Notes: generated from the sequence alone by a model not told the origin. Positions 18,193 through 27,854 are shown, counted from the first letter of the stretch. The stretch: DNA of 64,000 bases from Clostridium fessum (GCF_003024715.1 NZ_PYLO01000001.1:992001-1056000), one strand, 5' to 3'. A program made the numbers and translations.

Positions 18193-19047
18193 ATGAAGAA
18201 ACAGGATTTTAAGGTGTTAAAGACCAAAGACTTGTACCCGTTCCCCGACAATCCGTTTCATGTGGCAGAAGATGAAACACTGTCAGAGTTAGCGGAAAGC
18301 ATCAAGGAATTTGGCATTGTCACGCCGATAATCACACGCCCGAAAGAGGACGGGGACGGTTATGAAGTGATTGCAGGACAGCGGCGTGTCCGTGCTTCTG
18401 AACTTGCAGGGATAAATACCGTGCCTGCGTTTGTCCTGCCCTTAGACCGTGACCGAGCCATCATCACCCTTGTAGACAGCAATTTGCAGCGTGAGAATAT
18501 CCTGCCATCGGAGCGGGCGTTTGCTTACAAGATGAAATCCGAAGCCATGAAGCGGCAGGGTTTCCGCACAGACTTAACCTCGTCACAAGTTGTGACGAAG
18601 TTGCGGACGGACGACAAGGTGGCACAGGGCTTCGGCGTGGGCAGGATGACCGTGCAGCGTTTTATCCGCCTGACGGAACTGATACCGCCGATTTTGCAGA
18701 TGGTGGACGAGGGGAAAATCGCCCTCACGCCTGCGGTGGAACTGTCCTTCTTGAAGAAAGACGAGCAGGAAAACCTCTTTGCCACGATGGAGAGCGAAGA
18801 AGCAACGCCCTCACTCTCACAGGCACAGCGGATGAAACAGTTAAGCCAGAGCGGGCGGCTTGACATGGATACGATATTTGCGATTATGACGGAGGAAAAG
18901 GGCAACCAGAAAGAAACCTTGAAAATCAACACAAGCAAGCTGAAAAAATACTTTCCGAAGAACACAACGCCGAAGCAGATGGAGGAAACCATCATCAAAC
19001 TTTTGGAGCGTGAGTTGCAGAGGAAACGCAACCGTGACAGCCGCTAA
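18193..19047 (+). CDS. ParB/RepB/Spo0J-like DNA-binding protein
   Basis: 284 residues. ParB N-terminal nuclease-like domain: LYPFPDNPF, ELAESIKEFGIVTPIITRP, the GQRRVRASELAG box and NLQRENILPSERAFAYKMK. A KorB-like helix-turn-helix follows (QGFGVGRMTVQRFIRL). On mobile elements of this type ParB-like proteins are found without ParA and may act in replication or regulation rather than partition. It starts 8 bp after the relaxase stop. Confidence 0.88.
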   Translation: MKKQDFKVLKTKDLYPFPDNPFHVAEDETLSELAESIKEFGIVTPIITRPKEDGDGYEVIAGQRRVRASELAGINTVPAFVLPLDRDRAIITLVDSNLQRENILPSERAFAYKMKSEAMKRQGFRTDLTSSQVVTKLRTDDKVAQGFGVGRMTVQRFIRLTELIPPILQMVDEGKIALTPAVELSFLKKDEQENLFATMESEEATPSLSQAQRMKQLSQSGRLDMDTIFAIMTEEKGNQKETLKINTSKLKKYFPKNTTPKQMEETIIKLLERELQRKRNRDSR

Positions 19048-19092
19048 TCTTCTTTTTTCGGGAAGTAAATACAGAGAGTTGAGGTATGGAGA

Positions 19093-19323
19093 ATGAGAGA
19101 AATCCAGTATGAAATCGTAAAGGAAATCGCAGTATTGTCTACGGGCGACAGTGGCTACACAAAGGAAATCAATCTCATTTCATGGAATGGGAAAGAGCCG
19201 AAGTATGACATCCGCAGCTTTTCCCCGAACCGTGAAAAGTGCGGCAAGGGAATCACGCTGAACGCTGATGAAGCGGCGGCACTCCTTAAAGCATTACAGA
19301 AAGAATTAAACAGCGAGGATTAA
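19093..19323 (+). CDS. YdbC/PC4-like single-strand DNA-binding protein
   Basis: 76 residues. EIVKEIAVLSTGDSGYTKEINLISWNG, PKYDIRSFSPNREKCGKGITLNADEAAALLKAL matches the PC4-like fold of YdbC proteins, which bind single-stranded DNA as dimers. On an IME this may protect or present transferred strands. The stop overlaps the next ATG as TAATG, so translation is coupled. Confidence 0.8.
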   Translation: MREIQYEIVKEIAVLSTGDSGYTKEINLISWNGKEPKYDIRSFSPNREKCGKGITLNADEAAALLKALQKELNSED

Positions 19324-19586
19324 TGGTATCTGATTGGCAGGGCGGGGACATTTCCAAACTCTTCCCTGCCCTGTCTGGAAAGGAAGATTTAAGTATGGGC
19401 GAGGATAAGAAAGCAGATAAAAAGAGAAAGCGTATCGTGCCAAAAGCACCAGTGCAGATGATAATCAGCCGTGAATATGTCGGCACACAGACCGTTACAG
19501 AAGCGTTTGTCCCGATTATCTCCGAGGATATTCGGAAGAAGATTGCCGAGGGCGACACCTTCGACAATGAGGGGCTGTCCGCTTAG
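19323..19586 (+). CDS. Small element protein of unknown function
   Basis: 87 residues from the coupled ATG at 19323; an internal ATG at 19395 with AAGGAAG upstream would give 63 residues (MGEDKKADKKRKR...). The middle is very lysine-rich, then VQMIISREYVGTQTVTEAFVPIISEDIRKKI. It has a conserved place before the recombinase in such elements. I do not recognise a function. Confidence 0.6.
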   Translation: MVSDWQGGDISKLFPALSGKEDLSMGEDKKADKKRKRIVPKAPVQMIISREYVGTQTVTEAFVPIISEDIRKKIAEGDTFDNEGLSA

Positions 19587-19640
19587 AATGTACGCAATGG
19601 GACATGAAAACAGATAGGACAGATACGGAGGTTTTACAGT

Positions 19641-21497
19641 ATGGCAGGAATCAAAGAAGAAAAGAAAATCTATTTAGTCGGCATTTATTGCCGCTTATCT
19701 AAAGACGATGGTACGGATAACGAGAGTGCGAGCATTGCGACACAGAAATCCATCCTCACGGATTATGTGAAAAAGCAGGGATGGCACATAGCAAAAACGT
19801 ATGTGGACGATGGTTATTCTGGTACAAATTTCCAAAGACCAAGTTTCCAGAATATGATAAAAGACATTGAAAGCGGTCTGATAAACTGCGTGATTACGAA
19901 AGATTTATCCCGTCTGGGGAGAAACTATCTTGATTGTGGGTTATATCTGGAAGTTTTCTTCCCAGAGCATAACGTGAGGTATATAGCGGTCAATGACGGC
20001 GTAGATACCTTGAATAAATCTGCTATGGACATCACGCCTTTCCGCAACATTTTAAACGAAATGTATGCCGCTGACATATCTGTTAAGATAAAATCGGCAT
20101 ATCGGGCGAGGTTTCAACAGGGGAAATTCATGGGAACTACCGCCCCTTATGGCTATATCAAAGACCCTGCCGACCACAACCATCTGCTGATAGATGATAA
20201 AGTGGCACATGTTGTAAAAGAGATATTCGACCTTGCATTAAAAGGGAATGGAGTTGCCAAAATTTGCAGACATCTTAATAAACAGCATATCCTACGCCCT
20301 GCCGCTTATGCGGCGGAGCGTGGCGAAACAGGCTTTGAACGTCATTTTGAGGGGAACGAGGACAAACGCTATATTTGGAGTGGGAACAGCGTGAGGAGCA
20401 TTTTAAGAAGCCCGATATATGCGGGAAATCTTGTAGGCTACAAACGGATTGCCGCCAATATGAAAAGCAAGAAACGCCCCTCTAAGCTGCCCGAAGAATG
20501 GGAAGTGATACCCAATACCCATGAGGGAATAGTCACGCAGGAGGAATTTGATATTGTCCAACAGCTTATTACAAGTCGTAGGCTTCCACAGAACAAGGGA
20601 GGATTTGTAAATATTTTTGCAGGCGTTATCAAGTGTGTGGACTGCGGATGTGCTCTGCGGGCAATGAACGTACACAGGAGGAAACGCCCAGAGATTATCG
20701 ACTGTGTACAGTATTCATGTAATAATTATGCAAGAAACGGAAGAAGCGAGTGTAGTGCCCACAATATAGAAGCAAGGGATTTATTCAATGCCGTTCTTGC
20801 CGACATCAACTGTTTTGCGGATATGGCAGTGAATGATGAAAAGGCGGTCAGGGCCATAGAAAAGCGGCTCACGGAAACAGACCAGAGCAGGGCGAAAGCA
20901 TTAGAGAAAGAACGTAAGAAGCTGAACAAACGCCTTGCGGAACTGGACAGGCTGTTTTCCTCTCTCTACGAGGATAAGGTCATGGAGCGTATTACCGAGC
21001 GGAATTTTGAGATGATGTCGGGGAAATACCAGAAAGAGCAGCTTGAAATTGAAGCAAGGCTGAAAGAGGTGACGGAAACTCTTAATGAAAGCTACGAGAA
21101 ATCACGGGGAATCCGTGACTTCCTCGCCCTTATCCGAAATTATCAAGGCTTAAAAGAACTGGATGCAACAGTTATAAACGCACTCATAGACAAGATACTT
21201 GTTTCGGAGCGTGAGAAGATGGCAGACGGAACAGTGAAGCAGGAAATCAAGATTTACTATAAATTCATCGGCTTTGTCGATGAATTACATATCATACCTA
21301 CAAAACGGTGGGCAGCAATGCCCGCTAAAAATTGTACGGTGTGCGGCGTTGAATATGTCCCGGGCTCTGGTGCATCAAGGTATTGTCCTGCTTGTGCCAA
21401 GAAGATACGGAGGGAGAAATCAAACGAGAGCAAACGCAGGAGCAGAGAACAGAAAAGGATAGCATGTATGAACTGTCCGCAAAAAATGACCGACTGA
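19641..21497 (+). CDS. Large serine recombinase (integrase/excisionase, TnpX/TndX type)
   Basis: 618 residues. Resolvase domain at about 10-160 with GIYCRLSKDDG (catalytic Ser20), DDGYSGTNFQRP and ITKDLSRLGRNY; recombinase domain at about 165-300; a zinc ribbon with CVDCGCALR and a later cysteine pair (NGRSEC) near 325-370; a long coiled coil at about 390-480; a second cysteine cluster near the C-terminus (CTVCGVEY, RYCPACAKK). It catalyses integration and excision at GA cores. Its TGA stop (21495-21497) contains the right-hand core, so gene and element end at the same base. GGAGG lies 8-9 nt before the ATG. Confidence 0.95.
   Translation: MAGIKEEKKIYLVGIYCRLSKDDGTDNESASIATQKSILTDYVKKQGWHIAKTYVDDGYSGTNFQRPSFQNMIKDIESGLINCVITKDLSRLGRNYLDCGLYLEVFFPEHNVRYIAVNDGVDTLNKSAMDITPFRNILNEMYAADISVKIKSAYRARFQQGKFMGTTAPYGYIKDPADHNHLLIDDKVAHVVKEIFDLALKGNGVAKICRHLNKQHILRPAAYAAERGETGFERHFEGNEDKRYIWSGNSVRSILRSPIYAGNLVGYKRIAANMKSKKRPSKLPEEWEVIPNTHEGIVTQEEFDIVQQLITSRRLPQNKGGFVNIFAGVIKCVDCGCALRAMNVHRRKRPEIIDCVQYSCNNYARNGRSECSAHNIEARDLFNAVLADINCFADMAVNDEKAVRAIEKRLTETDQSRAKALEKERKKLNKRLAELDRLFSSLYEDKVMERITERNFEMMSGKYQKEQLEIEARLKEVTETLNESYEKSRGIRDFLALIRNYQGLKELDATVINALIDKILVSEREKMADGTVKQEIKIYYKFIGFVDELHIIPTKRWAAMPAKNCTVCGVEYVPGSGASRYCPACAKKIRREKSNESKRRSREQKRIACMNCPQKMTD
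21496..21497. other. Right attachment core (GA)
   Basis: The flank reads GACCGACT-GA-CGTCGTACC, with larA codons to the right. It pairs with the left core at 10493-10494 and also forms the last two bases of the recombinase stop codon. Confidence 0.75.
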
Positions 21498-21944
21498 CGT
21501 CGTACCGATGTATACCAGATCCGACGCATCACAGTCATGGTCAGTCACGCTCGCTACATGGTCGTAGACAAACTCGCTTGCAAGTTTTCTGCGGTCCTCC
21601 GCCGTATTCTTGCGGTGTGTTCCCAGTGCAACCACAACCGCAATCTGGTCATATCCCACGCCCATCTCATCGTGCAGATATTTTACCAGGAGCTCGCAGA
21701 TCACGTCCTGACGCATCCAGAAACGCGTCATATCACTGATCACGATCGTAACCGGATCGGTCGGTGCAATCAATTCCTTTAACGGCTTCGTGCCAATCAC
21801 ACCATCCGTCACACAATGCAGAAATTCTGCTTTTATATCTTCAATGACCCGCATCTTATTTTCATACAGGTATTTTACACTCTTCGCTCCGTCAACCTCA
21901 AAATCGACCGCCGACGTTCCGTACTTTAAATGTACTTGCTCCAT
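21498..21944 (-). pseudogene. larA: larA-like gene, 5' part (split by the IME)
   Basis: 149 codons of the LarA N-terminal domain: MEQVHLKYGTSAVDFEVD, PVTIVISDMTRF, VVALGTHRKNT with the first nickel His, and DASDLVYIGTT where the IME begins. AAGGAG lies before the ATG. As it stands the frame continues into IME sequence (SVGHFLRTVHTCY...) and ends after about 25 foreign codons, giving a 174-residue product with no racemase activity. No further damage is visible, which suggests recent insertion. Confidence 0.85.
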
Positions 21945-22012
21945 TGTCTTTCTCCTTCACATTTCCTCATCTGCGTTAAACATTTGCACTTTAAACCACT
22001 AAAGCATATAAT

Positions 22013-22058
22013 AAAGCACCTGTTTTGTCAAGTCTTTCACAAAACAGGTGCTTTATTT
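22013..22058. terminator. Terminator between xerD and larA
   Basis: AAAGCACCTGTTTTGT (22013-22028) and ACAAAACAGGTGCTTT (22039-22054) form a perfect 16-bp stem over a 10-nt loop. A T-run follows on the + strand (TATTTTT). On the minus strand it lies after xerD. Confidence 0.85.
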
Positions 22059-22079
22059 TTATAATTTATATGATATTTT

Positions 22080-22925
22080 TCAATCTTCCCGGTACGCCGC
22101 ATACATCTGCGTCGTCGCCATATCCGAATGTCCAAGAATCGTCTGAACCGCCCGCATGTCTGCACCTCTCGCAATCAGGTGCGCCGCAAAGGAATGGCGC
22201 AGCGTGTGCGGCGTGATATCTTCCTCAATCCCGGCTTTCTCGCCGTAATATTTGATAATCTTCCAGAATCCCTGCCGGCTCATCGCGCCGCCCGTACAGT
22301 TGACAAAGAAATAGTCCGATCCCTTTCCACGCAGCAGCTCGTTTCTCGCATGTTCCAAATACTCCTCCAGCGCTGCTTTCGCCGAACGTCCAAATGGGAT
22401 CGTCCGCTCCCTCTCCCCGTCGCGACAGACCAGAAATCCAATGTTCATATTGATATCTTCCATCTGGATCCCTATAAGCTCTGACACCCGGATTCCGGTC
22501 GCATATAAAAGAGCCAGCATCGCCTTGTCCCGAATCTCCTTCGGTGTCTGCCCGGATGGCTGTGCCAGAAGCGCTGATACCTGATCGACACTCAGGACCA
22601 CCGGCGCCTTTTTCTCCACTTTCGGCGCATGCAGACTTTCCGCCGGGTTCCGCCGGATGCATGCCTGCATACATTCATAATTAAAAAACGCTTTCATCGC
22701 CGCCATCATCCGTGAAATGGTGGTAGGCGCCTTTCCCTGCTCTTCCATATGAAGAATATATCCATGCAGGCTGGTCTTTGTCACCTTCGCCGCCTCCCGG
22801 ATCTCTTTCTCCTCCAGATAAGTAATCATCTGCATCAGATCTCTCCGATATGACTGTACGGTATTTTCTGATGCCTGTTTTACCTCCCGCAGGTACTGTT
22901 CAAATCTGTCTACTTCCCCTCTCAT
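22080..22925 (-). CDS. xerD: Tyrosine recombinase XerD-like
   Basis: About 281 residues. SAM-like N-terminal domain from FEQYLREVKQ, then the catalytic domain with ATGIRVSELIG (Arg), HTLRHSFAAHL (HxxR), LGHSDMATTQMYA (His and Tyr) motifs in order. XerD works with XerC at dif to resolve chromosome dimers. The nudix-spoIIM-xerD neighbourhood is a known clostridial arrangement. The start is uncertain: in-frame TTG 22988 and ATGs 22961, 22952 and 22925 all lack a convincing ribosome site; 22925 best fits the family's length. Confidence 0.85.
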   Translation of the reverse strand: MRGEVDRFEQYLREVKQASENTVQSYRRDLMQMITYLEEKEIREAAKVTKTSLHGYILHMEEQGKAPTTISRMMAAMKAFFNYECMQACIRRNPAESLHAPKVEKKAPVVLSVDQVSALLAQPSGQTPKEIRDKAMLALLYATGIRVSELIGIQMEDINMNIGFLVCRDGERERTIPFGRSAKAALEEYLEHARNELLRGKGSDYFFVNCTGGAMSRQGFWKIIKYYGEKAGIEEDITPHTLRHSFAAHLIARGADMRAVQTILGHSDMATTQMYAAYRED

Positions 22926-23212
22926 ACTTCCCCAATCTATTCTCGTAACCATTTCCGCCATTCTTTTATTCACGGCATTTTCTGCCAAAGCCCCAGCCTG
23001 CAGGGCAAATATCGTTCCGCGGCAATCCTATCGATTCCTCCATCTGAACCATCCATTCTCCTGAGGTTTTCTCACCCTATCTGCAACTTACCTTCTTCTC
23101 CACAAACAGGGCTTTTATCGTCCGCAGGTATCATTATATCTACATTTTCCCATAAAATCAAACATAATTTTCCCCACTTTTCCTACATTTTTCGACTGAT
23201 TTACATAAAAAT

Positions 23213-23258
23213 ACAACATATGGTGCGTCCACTTTTTTCACCCCCATATGTTGTAAAT
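23213..23258 (-). terminator. Terminator after spoIIM
   Basis: ACAACATATGG (23213-23223) and CCATATGTTGT (23244-23254) form an 11-bp stem, followed by ATTTTTATG on the minus strand. It lies 36 bp past the spoIIM stop. Between it and xerD (22926-23212) I see no gene. Confidence 0.65.
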
Positions 23259-23289
23259 TTTGAATTATATTTTTATTCGGACAGCCCCA

Positions 23290-23904
23290 TTAAAATGGGC
23301 AGTGTGAGACCAGTAATGATACAAAACCAGGATTCAGCCACACTTCCAGCGCAGTTCCCATCCCCAGCACCAATAAAAGGATTAAAAATCCAGCCGTCCG
23401 TATCCGCCTCTCCTTTGCAAGCGCCCAGGAAAGAAGCAGCCAGAACACAGGAATATAAAACACCACCTGTGGAAATAACGTTGCCACAAATACAGGCAGT
23501 CCCCAAAAACCGCCCCAGCCAGTAAATCCTGCCAGCAGCCATGCCTGCTCCAGACCTAAGACGAGACAAGCACCCCACGCAGCCAGACATGCGACCGGCG
23601 TCATACCTGCCAGCCACAGCATCAGCGCCATCCCTGACCGCTGCAGCCAGACCTGAAAAAACAAAGTTCCCCGGCTGGCTGCCTTCATTCCGGCGTTTAG
23701 ATGCCAACCGGCACCCGATGGATCTCCAATTCCTTGTCCAAGCCTCGCTGCCAGCACACTTTCCAGCCCGGCATGTCCGCTCCCGGACGAAATTTGAAAA
23801 CAAACGGCTGCTATCGTCCCCAATACAATCCCAAGGATCCAAAAAAACACTGATACATCCCAGGTACTTAAAGCCGGAAGCCGGAATCTCCTTTTCACAT
23901 GCAA
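23290..23904 (-). CDS. spoIIM: Stage II sporulation protein M-like membrane protein
   Basis: 204 residues with about five hydrophobic segments. Segment 1 is VFFWILGIVLGTIAAVCF, followed by a soluble loop and then FFQVWLQRSGMALMLWLAG and later helices, in the layout of SpoIIM (DUF95), part of the SpoIIDMP peptidoglycan-degrading machine that drives engulfment. Sequence similarity alone is moderate; the position between nudix and xerD, as in other clostridia, supports the call. It indicates a spore-former. Confidence 0.65.
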   Translation of the reverse strand: MHVKRRFRLPALSTWDVSVFFWILGIVLGTIAAVCFQISSGSGHAGLESVLAARLGQGIGDPSGAGWHLNAGMKAASRGTLFFQVWLQRSGMALMLWLAGMTPVACLAAWGACLVLGLEQAWLLAGFTGWGGFWGLPVFVATLFPQVVFYIPVFWLLLSWALAKERRIRTAGFLILLLVLGMGTALEVWLNPGFVSLLVSHCPF

Positions 23905-24063
23905 TCCCTGCCTATTCCTTTGTTACCTTATCTGTATTCAGTGTTTTTTATAATATGCCTTTATATCTGCCTCTATATGCTGTTAGCTTCATGCGTCTTT
24001 CAGCGTTTAATCCATATATTTATTTCATCACAGATGCTCACAGTGCTTCGCTGATCCTTATTT

Positions 24064-24636
24064 TTACTTCTGTCCTGCTTTGCAGGCATACGCCAGAATC
24101 GCGGACACAGTCTTTCCATCCGTCAGCTCTCCTGCGTAGATCCGTTTCAAAAGGTCGGAAAGTTCCCACGCCTCTACCTCAATCTCCTCGTCCGGGTCAA
24201 GATGCTGATGGGTTTTCTTGAGATCGCGTGCCAGAAAAATATCCAGCGCCTCATCACAGAACGCGATCGTTGTGTTGACGCTCATCAGATATTCCAGATG
24301 ATCACAACGGTAGCCCGTCTCCTCCTCCAGCTCGCGGTACGCGCAGTCAATCTTCGCCTCATCCAGCGAATCCAGCTTACCAGCCGGAATCTCCAGTGTA
24401 TAGCGGTCCAGCGCATTGCGGTACTGACGCACCATGAGAATCTTTCCATCCTCCGTAACCGGAAGCACCGCTGCCGCGCCGTCATGATGGATAAAATCCC
24501 ATTTTGCCTGATGTCCGTTTACCTCGACGGTATCTTCGTACATTTTCAAGATGGTTCCCTGATATTTTAACTCTCGTTTCAGGCGTTTGACCGGCACGGA
24601 CTCCAGCGATGCCTGCTTTTCTACTTTCTGTTCCAT
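24064..24636 (-). CDS. nudF: Nudix hydrolase, ADP-ribose pyrophosphatase type
   Basis: 190 residues. The Nudix box GKLDSLDEAKIDCAYRELEE... spans residues 86-108, and VRQYRNALDRYTLEIPAG just before it is typical of ADP-ribose pyrophosphatases, which split ADP-ribose into AMP and ribose 5-phosphate. One residue more than usual separates the box glycine from the first glutamate. It begins the cluster with spoIIM and xerD; the 160-bp gap before spoIIM shows no clear signal. Confidence 0.88.
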   Translation of the reverse strand: MEQKVEKQASLESVPVKRLKRELKYQGTILKMYEDTVEVNGHQAKWDFIHHDGAAAVLPVTEDGKILMVRQYRNALDRYTLEIPAGKLDSLDEAKIDCAYRELEEETGYRCDHLEYLMSVNTTIAFCDEALDIFLARDLKKTHQHLDPDEEIEVEAWELSDLLKRIYAGELTDGKTVSAILAYACKAGQK

Positions 24637-24691
24637 ATTTTCTCACCCTTATATCCAGGTTCCTTCTGGGTTCTTTTTCAACATTTTTTCA

Positions 24692-25489
24692 CTATTTCAG
24701 GTCGATGCACTTCTCATAGCATGCGTCACATGCCTTGATAACCGCATTCCGCAAACCATACTCCTCCAGGACGCTGACCGCATAGATCGTCGTGCCGCCC
24801 GGCGAGCAGACATCATCTTTGAGTGCGCCCGGATGCTTGCCGGTCTCGAGTACCATCTTCGCACTGCCGACAACGCCCTGCGCCGCCATCCGGTAAGCCA
24901 CATCTCGCGGCATGCCGTACTTAACGCCCGCATCTGCCAGCGCCTCGATGAACATATAGATGTATGCCGGTGCACTGGAACTGATACATACAACCGCATT
25001 CATCATATATTCCGGAACGATCTCCATCATACCAAAAGATTCAAAGAAATTGCTGATCATCTGCTTTTCTGTCTCTTCAAACAGCTTCTTGTCGTAGCAG
25101 ACACCTGTCATACCCTCGCCGATCAGCGCCGGCGTGTTCGGCATCGCACGCACGATACGGCGGTCACCGCCCAGCTTCTCGTTGACACTGTCAATCGTGA
25201 TACCCGGTGCAATCGAAATAATAATATTTTCTTTCGTTACATGGTCCTTGATATCTGCCAGTACATTGTCATAAAACTGCGGTTTTATAGCTAATACGAT
25301 ATATTTTGCATTTTCCGCACAATCCTGGTTTGTGTCAACCGCCTTGACACCTGTCTCTTTCTCTATCTGTGCCACTCTCCGGCGGTTCAGATCCGTAAAA
25401 GTGATGTCTTCCGTTTTATATTTGTTCAGCAGGCTTCGCATGATCGCATAGCCGATATTTCCCATTCCGATAAAACCAATTTTCGCCAT
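24692..25489 (-). CDS. proC: Pyrroline-5-carboxylate reductase
   Basis: 265 residues. It reduces 1-pyrroline-5-carboxylate to proline with NAD(P)H. The Rossmann start is KIGFIGMGNIGYAI; IVLAIKPQ, RAMPNTPALIGEG and the C-terminal DDVCSPGGTTIYAV signature are all present. ATG 25489 was chosen over an earlier TTG/ATG because GGAGGG lies about 10 nt upstream and the family starts there. pruA, which makes the opposite flux possible, is 17 kb away. Confidence 0.95.
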   Translation of the reverse strand: MAKIGFIGMGNIGYAIMRSLLNKYKTEDITFTDLNRRRVAQIEKETGVKAVDTNQDCAENAKYIVLAIKPQFYDNVLADIKDHVTKENIIISIAPGITIDSVNEKLGGDRRIVRAMPNTPALIGEGMTGVCYDKKLFEETEKQMISNFFESFGMMEIVPEYMMNAVVCISSSAPAYIYMFIEALADAGVKYGMPRDVAYRMAAQGVVGSAKMVLETGKHPGALKDDVCSPGGTTIYAVSVLEEYGLRNAVIKACDACYEKCIDLK

Positions 25490-25876
25490 AATCTTTGTCT
25501 CCCTCCATATGCCATCCGGCACTTCCCTGCCGGATGAGCCTCCATTTGTTGTCTGACTGCAGCTGCTCTTTCCAACAGCCACATCTGGCTTTCTATTCAG
25601 CATCTTGATAACGGTTCAATCTTCTTACCATTACGCCACAATAAATGCATGAAGCTGCTAAATAATCACTATTTTTCAACTCTATCATGCTATAATACTC
25701 GTCTTTTGGACAGTTTGCAAGCAAAATTTCTCCGCCTGCCTTCACGCTCACGATCCTTTATTTTACCCTGCTCATGCAAATTTTCAGTCTGTCCGAAAAA
25801 CAGAGTTTCCGTTTTCCGCTTCATGAAAAAAACCTGTATTTTTCTGTTTTTCTTTCTCTCTCAAAAAAGATGTAAA

Positions 25877-26046
25877 GAATGTGCCTTGGCACATTCGGGC
25901 GTCTCGCGCGGTCGCTTGCGACATGTTTCTTCTTCGCGCGAGTGCGCATCCTCGCGGAGCGTTTTTTTGTTTCATAGGACGCAATTTCCCATGAAACAAA
26001 AAAGTCTTATGAATGTAATGTATCTTCATCCATAAGACTTTTATTT
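25877..26046. other. Chain of hairpins ending in a terminator
   Basis: GAATGTGCC-TT-GGCACATTC (25877-25896); CTCGCGCG/CGCGCGAG (25903-25910 with 25935-25942) enclosing GTCGC-TT-GCGAC; TTTTTTGTTTCAT/ATGAAACAAAAAA (about 25963-26003); then AAAGTCTTATG/CATAAGACTTT (26001-26041) with a T-run, the terminator of rny. The GC-rich middle differs from the surrounding AT-rich DNA. The rest of 25490-25876 shows nothing I can name. Confidence 0.5.
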
Positions 26047-26086
26047 TCATGCTCAAGTTTACTCCATGCAGCCCTGCTGCCGGGTT

Positions 26087-27634
26087 TTATTTGGCGTACT
26101 CGGTAACTCTCGATTCACGGATTACATTGACCTTGATCTGTCCCGGATACTGTAACTCTTCCTGAATCCGCTTTGAAATCTCTCTCGCCATCAGAACCAT
26201 ATCATCGTCGCTGACCTGTTCCGGTACAACCATGATACGCACCTCACGACCTGCCTGAATTGCGTAGGATTTATCAACACCCTTATAGGAGTTCGTGATA
26301 TCCTCCAGCTGTTTCAGACGGTTGGTATATGTTTCCAGAGTCTCTCGTCTCGCACCTGGACGTGCCGCTGAAATCGTATCAGCTGCCTGTACCAGACATG
26401 CAATCAAGCTCTGTGGCTCTACATCGCCGTGATGGGCTTCCACTGCATTGATAACGGTTGCGGACTCTTTGTACTTCTTACAAAGCGCCACACCCAGTTC
26501 TACGTGGGTTCCCTCCTGCTCGTGATCGACTGCCTTTCCAATATCATGTAATAAACCTGCACGTTTGGCGGTCCGTACATCGACGCCCACCTCAGCCGCC
26601 AGAAGTCCGGCTAACTGTGCAACCTCAATCGAATGCTTCAATGCATTCTGACCGTAACTTGTCCGGAATTTCATCTTACCAAGCAGCTTGACAAGTTCCG
26701 GATGGATACCATGAATGCCAACTTCCAGAAGAGCCGCTTCGCCCTCTTCGCGCATCATGTTTTCCACTTCTTTCTGTGCCTTCTCTACCATCTCTTCGAT
26801 TCTGGCTGGATGAATCCGTCCATCCACAATCAGACGTTCCAGTGCAATACGCGCTACCTCTCTCCGGATTGGATCGAAGCCAGACAGGACAACTGCCTCC
26901 GGCGTATCGTCGATGATCAGTTCCACGCCCGTCAGAGTCTCCAGTGTACGAATATTTCTTCCCTCACGTCCGATAATTCGTCCCTTCATCTCATCATTCG
27001 GAAGCTGTACGACTGATACGGTTGTCTCAGCCACATGATCCGCAGCACAGCGCTGAATCGCTGTCACCACATAATCCTTGGCTTTCTTCTCTGCTTCCTC
27101 TTTCGCTTTCGCCTCGAGATCTTTGATCAGCTTCGCCGTATCATGCTTTACATCTTCTTCCACGGAACGCAGCAGATATTCCTTTGCCTGTTCAGAGGTT
27201 AAACCGGAGATCTTCTCCAGTTCCAGCATACCTTTCTCATAGAGAGCCTCTGCCTCCGCAGTCTTTCTCTTGAGTGCCTCCTCCTTGACATTCATACCCG
27301 CTTCACGCTTTTCCATCGCTTCTGCTTTTTTGTCCAGGTTTTCTTCTTTGCTCAGTACACGTCTTTCATAGCGCTGAAGCTCAGCTCTTCTTTCCTTTGT
27401 TTCTTTCTCAAGCTCATTCTTTGTCTTTAACGACTCTTCCTTCGCTTCAAGGAGAGCTTCTCGCTTCTTTGTCTCAGCAATTTTCAATGCTTCATCTATT
27501 ATTTCCCTGGATCGTTCTTCTGCGCTTCCAATCTTCGCCTCATATGTCTTCTGGCGATGCTGGTTCGCAACGACCCAAGTAATAGCTGCTACAATAACAC
27601 CTGTAACGATAACCGCAATTATTACTTGTGACAC
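26087..27634 (-). CDS. rny: Ribonuclease Y
   Basis: 515 residues, the standard length. N-terminal membrane anchor (residues 4-23), long coiled coil (about 30-190, rich in Glu/Lys), KH domain with [15 protein letters not shown] near 215-230, HD domain with [13 protein letters not shown] and EAHHGDVE. It is a membrane-bound endoribonuclease that starts mRNA decay in Firmicutes. AGGAGG lies near the ATG and a terminator follows at 26001-26046. The 220-bp gap upstream holds no gene. Confidence 0.96.
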   Translation of the reverse strand: MSQVIIAVIVTGVIVAAITWVVANQHRQKTYEAKIGSAEERSREIIDEALKIAETKKREALLEAKEESLKTKNELEKETKERRAELQRYERRVLSKEENLDKKAEAMEKREAGMNVKEEALKRKTAEAEALYEKGMLELEKISGLTSEQAKEYLLRSVEEDVKHDTAKLIKDLEAKAKEEAEKKAKDYVVTAIQRCAADHVAETTVSVVQLPNDEMKGRIIGREGRNIRTLETLTGVELIIDDTPEAVVLSGFDPIRREVARIALERLIVDGRIHPARIEEMVEKAQKEVENMMREEGEAALLEVGIHGIHPELVKLLGKMKFRTSYGQNALKHSIEVAQLAGLLAAEVGVDVRTAKRAGLLHDIGKAVDHEQEGTHVELGVALCKKYKESATVINAVEAHHGDVEPQSLIACLVQAADTISAARPGARRETLETYTNRLKQLEDITNSYKGVDKSYAIQAGREVRIMVVPEQVSDDDMVLMAREISKRIQEELQYPGQIKVNVIRESRVTEYAK

Positions 27635-27854
27635 AGGAGCACCTCCTTATTTAGTTTTCATTGTACGAAAATACAATACTATAATTTTAAACGGTTTTAT
27701 ACAGTATGTCAAGCAGAATAAGCGCTTCCTAACCAGCTTCCTGAGACACCTTCAGACAGCATTCTGTTCTGTTTCATAATACATTTGCACGTTCACAGTC
27801 ATGAAACAAAATCCATTCAAAATTATCTTTGGTAAATGACTCTGCGCCTGAAAG

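Larger units (their letters stand above)
10493..21497 (+). mobile_element. 11.0-kb integrative mobilizable element (Tn4451/TnpX-like) carrying tet(O)-type resistance
   Basis: Gene content, all on the + strand: tnpV, tet, cysteine-rich KTR, two intact and one broken sigma-like regulator, RepA-like ATPase, MobV relaxase, ParB, PC4-like, a small protein and a large serine recombinase. The ends are fixed by the split larA: a GA dinucleotide at 10493-10494 and again at 21496-21497, the crossover dinucleotide known for TnpX-type recombinases. Removing one GA plus everything between (11,003 bp) restores larA. There is a relaxase and an oriT-like region but no VirB4, coupling ATPase or channel proteins, so transfer would need a helper element. 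Confidence 0.9.

Noticed and set aside
10493-21497. A full conjugative element (ICE)
   Set aside because: No VirB4, coupling ATPase or channel genes are encoded; only a relaxase and oriT-like region, so it is mobilizable.
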